From JAQVUB01 sp033809415 (GTDB taxonomy: Bacteria; Verrucomicrobiota; Lentisphaeria; Oligosphaerales; Oligosphaeraceae), in assembly GCA_033809415.1 (NCBI GenBank), contig JAPXLT010000320.1, positions 1 to 5,271 of the forward strand: a DNA stretch of 5,271 nucleotides, in the 5' to 3' direction. The translations under genes were made by a program, and so were the position numbers. The notes below the pieces were generated by a model. That model saw only the letters and a list, made by a program, of their open reading frames with translations, was not told where the DNA came from and ran no database searches. This document shows positions 1-5,192 of this stretch, piece by piece (position 1 is the stretch's first letter; each line of letters begins with the position of its first letter).

Positions 1-112
1 CTTCGTCTGATTGTGGTGCCTTTACAAGGCACTGTCTTTGGGGGATTTCCCACCCCAGGTTAAAACCTGGGGTTAAGCATGGTTAAGCGCCTACGGCGCA
101 AAGCATTGTGCC
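1..112. repeat. Dispersed three-hairpin element, family A copy 1
   Basis: This stretch aligns without gaps to 1746-1857, with about 98 of 112 positions identical by hand count. It holds three short inverted repeats: GTGCCTT-TAC-AAGGCAC at 16-32, CCCCAGGTT-AA-AACCTGGGG at 53-72, and GCGCC-TAC-GGCGC at 87-99. A direct repeat TTAAGC lies at 73-78 and 83-88. The central hairpin has no T run after it, so it is not a standard intrinsic terminator. The element may begin before the window. It resembles REP/BIME-like or other small hairpin repeats in general architecture, but no family is recognised and no transposase is present here. The repeat is seen directly; its nature is inferred. Confidence 0.85.
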
Positions 113-168
113 GATCCGTCCGATCCGTCCAATCCGACTGATCTGTCGTCCGTGTAAAGTCCGTGTAA
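113..168. repeat. Degenerate 9-nt repeats and a 10-nt direct repeat
   Basis: Four consecutive nonamers occupy 113-148: GATCCGTCC, GATCCGTCC, AATCCGACT, GATCTGTCG. They are followed by GTCCGTGTAA twice (148-157 and 159-168). Similar nonamers (GATCCGTCT, AATCCGACC, GACCTGCCC) occupy 1869-1895 after the second family A copy, so this tract tends to accompany that element. Reading frames through it give only low-complexity peptides and are not taken as genes. Confidence 0.65.
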
Positions 169-193
169 GTTGCGGGCGATCCGTCCGCGCCAA

Positions 194-286
194 GTCCATT
201 CCTGTCCATCGTCCATTGTCCATTCAGCAGTCCATTCTTGTCCATTCCGTCCATCTTGTCCATTCCTGTCCCTGTCCATCGTCCAT
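194..286. repeat. Degenerate GTCCAT-word array
   Basis: GTCCAT occurs ten times in 93 bases (starting at 194, 204, 211, 218, 230, 240, 249, 258, 274 and 281), separated by short T/C-rich spacers such as TCCT or TCTT. Spacing is irregular (7-16 nt), so this is a degenerate word array and not a clean tandem repeat. It lies beyond the 3' end of the regulator gene. No function is apparent. Confidence 0.7.
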
Positions 287-377
287 AAAAAATCTTTCCC
301 AAAAAACAAGAAGTTGGGCAATAGTAGCATGAAAAACACTCTCACTCGGCTCGACGGGCGCATTATTCTTTCTGTCT
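287..377. other. Short intergenic spacer downstream of the regulator
   Basis: No convincing gene or strong intrinsic terminator is visible. In the regulator's direction only a weak 5-bp stem (CCCAA/TTGGG) precedes a run of A and T. The 11-mer CAATAGTAGCA at 319-329 matches, in inverted orientation, 1684-1694 in the divergent promoter region. Confidence 0.4.
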
Positions 378-1448
378 TCAGCTTCGCGATGTTCCATTGT
401 CTGACCAGGATGCCTCCGGTGCAAGGGTGATCCTTTGGCGCTTCACCGGGTTTGTCCCATCGAGCACTGCACAGAGGAATTCCGCCGCCGTCCTGCCTAC
501 CACCCAGGGGTCGTTGCCGACCACCGGGATGCCGTATTCCCTGGTGAAGGGAAATTTCGGGTTTGCGAGAGCGACGATCCTTTTTTCCTCCCGCAGGTCG
601 CAGCCATTTTTCTGGAAGGCGTCAACCAGTCCAACCGCAAGGCCATCGTCGCCCGCCATGATTCCGACAGAGGGCGGAAGCCCTGCCAGTTGCGCAACGC
701 AGTTGCGTCCGCATTCTATGCTTGGCTTGGCGACTTTCTTGACCGTGAAGCGGATGTCAGACCGCTTTTTCAAGACGGCGGAGAAAGTGTCGATCTCCTG
801 GTCTGCGTGGCTGATGACGATGCATTCGCTGATGTTATTGGCCAGAAAATAATCTGCTGCCATATCTGCTCGCTTGCCAATGTCATAGGAGATTTGGTAG
901 ACTCCCGGCAGCGATACACTGCTCCCCCCAAGGATCAAGGTTGGCGCAGTTTTGGCGTATTGCTGTATGGTTTCCTCCGATGCGGTGGAACCGGCGACGA
1001 TGCCGCGGACTGCTCCCGGAGGGATGTCGCATGCGGGCATGGTGCCATTCACTTTGAAAACCACTTTTGCGGTAAAGAGATTTTCCGCAAAGACTTCAAG
1101 CATCGCGCCGAGGCGCAACGAGAAAAAGACATTCTGGCTGCCGGCCTCATGGGCATGGAAAATCAGTACATGGTTCTTCAGGGATTTCAGATGCAGAAGC
1201 CGTTCCGTGCCGACAACGTAGAGCCCGCGGGAGGACTTGCTCCGGATAACACCGCTTTTTTGCAATGCGTCAACTGCTTTGCGAGCCGTGGTAATCGATA
1301 CATTGTGCCGGTCGCAGATGTCCTTTAACGTGCAGAAAAAATGCCCGTCCTCGAGTCCGGAAGACAAAATCTCGTCCTCGAGACGCTCCTTAAGTTCATA
1401 ATAAAGAGGAGTGAAAACAGATTCCATGCTGGTCGAAACAATGCTCAT
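378..1448 (-). CDS. GntR-family regulator with LacI-like sugar-sensing domain
   Basis: This is a predicted cytoplasmic transcription factor of 356 residues. Residues 11-80 form a GntR-type winged helix: PLYYELKERLEDEIL, a putative recognition helix in VSITTARKAVDALQKSGVI, and a wing ending RGLYVVG. Residues 90-349 resemble the LacI/periplasmic-binding-protein fold, as in AraR-type GntR regulators, with GIMAGDDGLAVGLVDAF, the segment GIPVVGNDPWVVGRTAAEFL, and the closing RITLAPEASWS. The family normally binds a sugar or sugar derivative that alters operator binding; the ligand here is unknown. The start is uncertain. ATG 1448 is used; ATG 1427 would also leave an intact wHTH, and an in-frame GTG at 1520 would add residues encoded by repeat-like DNA. 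None has a clear Shine-Dalgarno sequence. The gene diverges from the pseudopilin/DUF4838 operon, which it probably controls. Family is well supported; target is inferred. Confidence 0.9.
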   Translation of the reverse strand: MSIVSTSMESVFTPLYYELKERLEDEILSSGLEDGHFFCTLKDICDRHNVSITTARKAVDALQKSGVIRSKSSRGLYVVGTERLLHLKSLKNHVLIFHAHEAGSQNVFFSLRLGAMLEVFAENLFTAKVVFKVNGTMPACDIPPGAVRGIVAGSTASEETIQQYAKTAPTLILGGSSVSLPGVYQISYDIGKRADMAADYFLANNISECIVISHADQEIDTFSAVLKKRSDIRFTVKKVAKPSIECGRNCVAQLAGLPPSVGIMAGDDGLAVGLVDAFQKNGCDLREEKRIVALANPKFPFTREYGIPVVGNDPWVVGRTAAEFLCAVLDGTNPVKRQRITLAPEASWSDNGTSRS

Positions 1449-1552
1449 TTTCAAAGGGTTCGCAGAAAAAATGGATGACACGAATGGGACACGGACAAAA
1501 AGCCCTTGGCCATGTTCCACAGTCCATGCGGCAACGTAATTTTTCTACCGTA

Positions 1553-1581
1553 ATGCTAGAATGGCTAAAAGCAAGTGGCAA
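1553..1581 (-). promoter_or_regulatory. Candidate promoter for the regulator
   Basis: On the minus strand TTGCCA (1576-1581; five of six matches to the -35 consensus) is followed after 17 nt by TAGCAT (1553-1558; four of six to the -10). Transcription would start near 1546, giving a leader of about 100 nt to ATG 1448. The region is AT-rich, so chance matches are likely. Confidence 0.35.
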
Positions 1582-1635
1582 AAATCCTTAACATGGCATT
1601 AATAGTAAAAAAAGCTATTTTTAACTTTTATTAGT

Positions 1636-1664
1636 TTGACATTATTATTTTGTCTCGATATAGT
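1636..1664 (+). promoter_or_regulatory. Near-consensus sigma70-type promoter for the pseudopilin/DUF4838 operon
   Basis: A perfect -35 hexamer TTGACA (1636-1641) is followed by exactly 17 nt and a TATAGT -10 (1659-1664, five of six matches). The predicted start is about 1670-1673. It faces the pseudopilin gene, and no coding sequence interrupts the roughly 415 nt between. A promoter this close to consensus would be strong if unregulated, which fits control by a repressor. No other convincing plus-strand promoter was seen before 2089. Confidence 0.65.
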
Positions 1665-1692
1665 AGTGAGTGTTCTGTTTTAGTGCTACTAT
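1660..1692. promoter_or_regulatory. Candidate operator: inverted repeat over the -10 and start site
   Basis: ATAGTAG (1660-1666) and its exact reverse complement CTACTAT (1686-1692) are separated by 19 nt and centred at about 1676. The left arm overlaps the -10 box, and the whole site covers the predicted transcription start. A dimeric regulator bound here could block RNA polymerase. The 19-nt gap is wide for a single GntR dimer, so this may be two half-sites or coincidence. Assignment to the adjacent regulator is inferred from position only. Confidence 0.35.
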
Positions 1693-1745
1693 TGTCCAAG
1701 ATTTTTCTGGAAATAAATCTTCAATTCATTGGCATATAAGCACTT

Positions 1746-1857
1746 CTCCGTCTGATTGTGGTGCCTTTACAAGGTACTGTCTTTGATGGGTTTCCCACCC
1801 CAGACTGAAGTCTGGGGTTAAGCATGGTTAAGCACCTACGGCGCAAAGTGTTATGCC
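1746..1857. repeat. Dispersed three-hairpin element, family A copy 2
   Basis: This is the second copy of the element at 1-112, in the same orientation and without gaps. The central hairpin is CCCCAGACT-GA-AGTCTGGGG (1798-1817). Relative to copy 1, two stem pairs differ and both sides changed together (G-C to A-T and T-A to C-G), so pairing is kept. The first hairpin (1761-1777) has one C-to-T change giving G-T, a wobble in plus-strand RNA. The third (1832-1844) has one unpaired A/C on the plus strand, which would be a G-U wobble in minus-strand RNA. The element lies within the predicted operon leader. Confidence 0.85.
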
Positions 1858-1888
1858 ATAATGCGACGGATCCGTCTAATCCGACCGA

Positions 1889-2003
1889 CCTGCCCCCTGA
1901 ACATCACAACCGGGACGGTTGCGCTACTTTTCAATCTGCGTGCAATTTCATCCGTCAGAGCAGCAACCTAGAAAAATTCCGCGCTTTCCGTGCTTTCCGT
2001 GGA
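1889..2003. repeat. Dispersed element family B, copy 1
   Basis: Bases 1904-1931 are an exact 28-nt reverse complement of 5164-5191, including the small hairpin CAACCG-GGA-CGGTTG at 1907-1921. Weaker homology continues on both sides. Toward 2003 it includes CATCCGTC, AGCAGCAACC, AAAAATT and two tandem GCTTTCCGT units (1983-2000), which mirror the ACGAAAAG repeats at 5091-5118. Toward 1889 there are two degenerate heptamers, GTTCAGG and GGGCAGG read on the minus strand, at the place where copy 2 has its heptamer array. Confidence 0.75.
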
Positions 2004-2074
2004 CAAAAAATAGGTTGTGGACCAAGTTGATTTGTTTTCCCCATTTTGGAAAAGTTTGTGTTTCTGTTTTTAAG

Positions 2075-2081
2075 AAGGAGG
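2075..2081 (+). promoter_or_regulatory. Strong ribosome binding site for the pseudopilin gene
   Basis: AAGGAGG ends 7 nt before ATG 2089. It is a near-perfect Shine-Dalgarno at good spacing and fixes the start of the pseudopilin gene. Confidence 0.9.
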
Positions 2082-2088
2082 TTTTTCC

Positions 2089-2745
2089 ATGCAAACGAGG
2101 CGTAAAATTCATTTGTTTACTCTTATTGAACTTCTGGTCGTGATTGCCATCATTGCCATATTGGCTTCGATGCTTTTGCCTGCGTTGAGCAAGGCTCGTG
2201 AGCGTGCCCGCACGAGTTTATGCATGTCGAATTTGAAGCAGACCCAATTAACGGTTTTGATGTACATGGATGAGTGGGATCGTATATATGCCAATGCTGC
2301 AACAACATACTGGACTATTTCTTTGGTGAATTCCGGCATGGTGCCGCTCACGGCGGGTGCTTTTCGTACCATGCGTTGTCCTGCCTTCAAGTATTATTCG
2401 ACCAGCGTATCGACCACGGAGACCTATGGCATGCGCCGTTGCAAGGATGATGTGCATATTTATGAACTTATGCGGAAGCCCAGCACCTACGTCATGCTTG
2501 CCGATTCGATTTTTATTGGTTCGAAAAAGCCATACAAGCAAAGCCACGTTTTTCAGGGTCTACGCGATTCGCCTACGGAGCCAAACTATGGCGGTAATGG
2601 GCAGAAGATTCACTATCGCCACAATTTATGTGCAAACGTGACATTTGCTGACGGGCATGTTCAGACGATGACCGTCAATGAACTGTGGGGCAATGTTCAA
2701 ATATACCGCTGCCCACAATATTGGATTATACCGGAGGGTGAATGA
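2089..2745 (+). CDS. Type II secretion/type IV pilin-like pseudopilin with H-X9-DG motif
   Basis: The 218-residue product starts with a short basic leader (MQTRRKIHL), then the prepilin processing and methylation segment FTLIELLVVIAIIAILA. In the mature protein F10 would be residue 1 and E14 the conserved Glu5; residues 10-31 form the hydrophobic helix that anchors pseudopilins in the inner membrane before assembly. ALSKARERAR follows, as in large pseudopilin families of Lentisphaerota and Planctomycetota. Near the C-terminus H178, nine residues, then D188-G189 give the H-X9-DG signature (FADGHV). Position -1 is leucine, not the usual glycine. The gene has a strong ribosome binding site and overlaps the start of the DUF4838 gene, so they form one operon. 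Family assignment is firm. Whether it joins a secretion pseudopilus, binds carbohydrate or displays the partner enzyme is unknown. Confidence 0.93.
   Translation: MQTRRKIHLFTLIELLVVIAIIAILASMLLPALSKARERARTSLCMSNLKQTQLTVLMYMDEWDRIYANAATTYWTISLVNSGMVPLTAGAFRTMRCPAFKYYSTSVSTTETYGMRRCKDDVHIYELMRKPSTYVMLADSIFIGSKKPYKQSHVFQGLRDSPTEPNYGGNGQKIHYRHNLCANVTFADGHVQTMTVNELWGNVQIYRCPQYWIIPEGE
2733..2737 (+). promoter_or_regulatory. Ribosome binding site inside the pseudopilin 3' end
   Basis: GGAGG lies 4 nt before ATG 2742 and 7 nt before the adjacent in-frame ATG 2745. Spacing favours 2745, which would remove one methionine and change the overlap with the upstream TGA from 4 nt to 1 nt. Either arrangement suits translational coupling. 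Confidence 0.75.
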
Positions 2746-5075
2746 TGAAGCAATTGGCCTTGGTGTTTGCTATGCTTGCAGTGATTGCGTCCGCATATCA
2801 GATTGTAATTCCTGACGAGAACGCACGTTTGGCGTTTCCGCCGGATGAGGGCTATGAGTACCCCGCCGAATTTCTGCAACGCCACATCCTGGCATCGACA
2901 GGCGAAAAGCTTCCGGTGGTCAAGGAGTCGGCGGCCACTCCCGATACACGGAAAATCTTCCTTGGGGCGACCCGTGCCGCAGGGAAATTCTCCTTTGCGC
3001 TCGAACCCGAGGGCTTTATTCTGCAGCCGGACGGCAATGACCTTATTATTTGCGGAGAGGTTTTTGACGGTGTGGACCGGGGAACGCTTTTTGGGGTGTA
3101 TGAATTTCTCGAGCGGCAGTTTGGCATACGCTGGCTCTATCCCGGTGACAAGCTGTGGGCGGGGCTTGGGGATGGTACGGTCATTCCCAAGTGTGATGAA
3201 ATCACCTTTCCAGCAGCACCGGTGCAGGATGCTCCGTGCCTGTGGCAGCGGGAGGGGGGCATCAGCTATGAATATCAGCCGATAGCAGTGCAGAAACGCT
3301 GGCATCCCATGCTGCGCTTCGGCTCGTCCATGCCGCACCGGAATGCAAATCACACGCAGATCAACTGGGTGGACTTGTACGCTGATGAGCATCCGGAATA
3401 CTTTGCCAAGGATTCCGATGGGCAGCCGCGCATCAACTACCGCTACAAAGCGCGCACATACATCTGCTTGAGTAGCGATGCTGTATTGCAGCGGATGCTG
3501 GACAATCTTGACGCATTCGACAAGGGGACGGCTACCGGCAAGGAATGGGGCGCTCGCCCGCCAACCAAGGACTTTGTGTATTTCTGCTGCAATGACGGCA
3601 TGATCCCAGAGAGCACTTGCCACTGCCCGGATTGCGCGGCAGCTCTGGAAATGGAGCGCAACTATGCGGCACGCGGCACCGAGCTGTTTTTCCGCTTTGT
3701 GACAAAATACGCGAATGCAATCAATGAAAAATGGCCGGGTCGTCGCCTCGTGACCCTTGCCTACAGCCATTATCTGGCACCGCCGGCGCATTCGCAGATT
3801 CCGGCAAACTTGGACCTTGCCTATGTCGGGCCGCAGGTGCAGTATGCGAATGATCCGGCGGTCTTTGACAGGCACAGGCAATATTTGTCCCGCTGGTCGG
3901 AGCTGGTTGGTCATGACCGCAAGCGCCTCACGCTGTGGATGAACATCGTGACTCCCACGCTGGGTGTTTCCAATGCGCCGTTCTTTTATCCGCATACGCT
4001 GAAGCGCTTCCTGTTGGCCTCCGAAAATGAAATTGGCGGTGTGTTCATCAATGGCTTGAGTCCTTACCTGAGGCGTCTTGGTGCGGAAGGGCGCTTCGGC
4101 GGCGTCCAGACCTTCCCAATGGTATGGATCCAGGCTCGCCTGCTTTGGAACCTAGATGCGGATGTTGACGCACTGCTCACGGAATATTGCCAATATGCAT
4201 ATGGCAAAGGTGCCGCCGCCATGGAAGAGTTTTTCAAGCTTGTTGGTGAGCGTTGGGAAAATATGTACAAGACCAATATCACGCTTTCTGAACTGGACTA
4301 TATCCATCAGGTACGCTATCCCCCGCCTGTGGTCGCGAAAATGAAATCCCTGCTGTCCAAGGCGCTTGCCGACGCGCAGGAGGAGCCGGAGGCTACCCGC
4401 CGCATCGCCTACATGACGGATACGATCTACTCGAGGTTCTTCGAAGAGTCGGAAATCTACCAGAAGCGCAGCGGCATTTTGCCGGTGTACGAATGCCTGC
4501 CAACAAGCATCGCTCCGGTGCTTGACGGCGACCCCGGGGATGAAACATGGCGTGATGCGGTGCCGGTGGAGCTGGTAAGATATCGGTTCGGGGACAAATC
4601 GCCGCGACGCTCGACCGTGAAGATGCTTCATAATAACGGGAAACTGTATTTTCTCGCCAAGTTTTTTGCTCCTACCGAGAAGGATGAGCTGCGCATCCAG
4701 GCGGCAGTCGCACCCGATGGGTTGCGCTCGAAATATTCGCCGAATATCTTAAAGGACTGGCGCTGTTTCCGAGAAATTCAAATCTACCAGGACGGAAAAG
4801 CCACCCGCTATGGTACGTTTCCGCAATGCGAATACAAGATGGCGCATGTCGATGGATGTTGGATCATCGAGGGTGTGTTCGACACGCCGGCGATAGTATC
4901 GGGCACCGTAGGCATTCCTATCTTGCGCTTGCAGTTTATGCGCTATTTCGATGTGTGGAACGAGTTCGATATCTGGTCGCCTACCATGGGAGGCATTACG
5001 GACTATCCGACTTGGAAATTCGGCGTGGTCGAACTGATGCCCTCAGGCGAGGAGAAAAACGATGGGCTGAGATGA
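2742..5075 (+). CDS. Secreted DUF4838 glycoside-hydrolase-like protein with C-terminal CBM9-like domain
   Basis: The 777-residue product begins with a signal peptide (about residues 1-18, MMKQLALVFAMLAVIASA, cut before YQ), so it should be exported. Residues 19-160 resemble the N-terminal domain of alpha-glucuronidase-related proteins: AEFLQRHILASTGEKLPVV, then RGTLFGVYEFLERQFGIRWLYPG (113-135 in pieces). Residues about 165-500 match the DUF4838 core, including CNDGMIPESTCHCPDC (283-298), whose C293, C295 and C298 could bind metal or form disulphides. A helical stretch follows (about 490-575). From about residue 585 IAPVLDGDPGDETWRDA resembles the start of CBM9-like carbohydrate-binding domains and runs to about 768. 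DUF4838 proteins are putative glycan hydrolases; substrate and catalytic residues cannot be assigned by eye. The gene overlaps the pseudopilin gene by 4 nt. Stop TGA 5073-5075; no frameshift seen. Confidence 0.92.
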   Translation: MMKQLALVFAMLAVIASAYQIVIPDENARLAFPPDEGYEYPAEFLQRHILASTGEKLPVVKESAATPDTRKIFLGATRAAGKFSFALEPEGFILQPDGNDLIICGEVFDGVDRGTLFGVYEFLERQFGIRWLYPGDKLWAGLGDGTVIPKCDEITFPAAPVQDAPCLWQREGGISYEYQPIAVQKRWHPMLRFGSSMPHRNANHTQINWVDLYADEHPEYFAKDSDGQPRINYRYKARTYICLSSDAVLQRMLDNLDAFDKGTATGKEWGARPPTKDFVYFCCNDGMIPESTCHCPDCAAALEMERNYAARGTELFFRFVTKYANAINEKWPGRRLVTLAYSHYLAPPAHSQIPANLDLAYVGPQVQYANDPAVFDRHRQYLSRWSELVGHDRKRLTLWMNIVTPTLGVSNAPFFYPHTLKRFLLASENEIGGVFINGLSPYLRRLGAEGRFGGVQTFPMVWIQARLLWNLDADVDALLTEYCQYAYGKGAAAMEEFFKLVGERWENMYKTNITLSELDYIHQVRYPPPVVAKMKSLLSKALADAQEEPEATRRIAYMTDTIYSRFFEESEIYQKRSGILPVYECLPTSIAPVLDGDPGDETWRDAVPVELVRYRFGDKSPRRSTVKMLHNNGKLYFLAKFFAPTEKDELRIQAAVAPDGLRSKYSPNILKDWRCFREIQIYQDGKATRYGTFPQCEYKMAHVDGCWIIEGVFDTPAIVSGTVGIPILRLQFMRYFDVWNEFDIWSPTMGGITDYPTWKFGVVELMPSGEEKNDGLR

Positions 5076-5088
5076 GCCGATTCTTTAA

Positions 5089-5191
5089 CAACGAAAAGAC
5101 ACGAAAAGTCACGAAAATTTTTATAGGGGTTGCTGCTTCGACGGATGGAATGGCATGTGGTTTAAAAGTAGCGCAACCGTCCCGGTTGTGA
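5089..5191. repeat. Dispersed element family B, copy 2 (inverted)
   Basis: Positions 5164-5191 are the exact reverse complement of 1904-1931. The rest aligns in reverse to about 1932-2003: ACGAAAAGAC, ACGAAAAGTC, ACGAAAATTT (5091-5120) correspond to the GCTTTCCGT pair, and GGTTGCTGCT and GACGGATG correspond to AGCAGCAACC and CATCCGTC. The hairpin CAACCG-TCC-CGGTTG (5174-5188) lacks a following T run, so it is not a standard terminator. The element sits just after the DUF4838 stop codon and probably lies in the operon's 3' UTR. Confidence 0.75.
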
Positions 5192-5192
5192 A

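Larger units (their letters stand above)
1665..2088 (+). other. Long, repeat-bearing 5' leader of the operon
   Basis: If transcription starts near 1671, the operon has a leader of about 415 nt before the pseudopilin ATG. It would contain the three family A hairpins (1761-1777, 1798-1817, 1832-1844), the family B hairpin CAACCG-GGA-CGGTTG (1907-1921), and a weak stem TTTTCC/GGAAAA (2035-2053) before a T-rich run. No known riboswitch class was recognised. Small reading frames here lie in repeat DNA and show no protein-like features. Confidence 0.45.

Noticed and set aside
60..430. Several 66-90 codon frames on both strands
   Set aside because: They translate repeat DNA into low-complexity peptides (DGSDGS or HSCPS types), without a ribosome binding site or domain.
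435..1328. 297-codon open frame on the plus strand
   Set aside because: It is antisense to the GntR/LacI-type regulator, whose helix-turn-helix and sensor motifs are clear; the opposite frame shows no family features.
1449..1520. N-terminal extension of the regulator to GTG 1520
   Set aside because: The 24 added residues derive from repeat-like DNA (ACACGAAT, ACACGGAC), precede the normal GntR start, and have no ribosome binding site; it cannot be fully excluded.
1798..1817. Central hairpin of element A as an intrinsic terminator
   Set aside because: The stem is strong but followed by TTAAGCATGG and not a T run, and both copies occur without a gene ending just upstream.
1..1857. Repeat pair as a CRISPR array or as ends of an insertion sequence
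   Set aside because: There are only two copies about 1.7 kb apart in direct orientation, with a regulator gene between them and no cas or transposase gene.
2035..2070. TTTTCC/GGAAAA stem before a T-rich run as an attenuator
   Set aside because: The 6-bp stem is AT-rich and weak, and the T-rich segment is broken by G and C.
1824..2143. Two short plus-strand frames upstream of the pseudopilin gene
   Set aside because: They run through repeat elements A and B and lack protein-like composition; the second overlaps the pseudopilin start in another frame.
2697..3995. 432-codon open frame on the minus strand
   Set aside because: It lies antisense to the DUF4838 gene, has no recognisable domain, and is explained by codon bias of the real gene.
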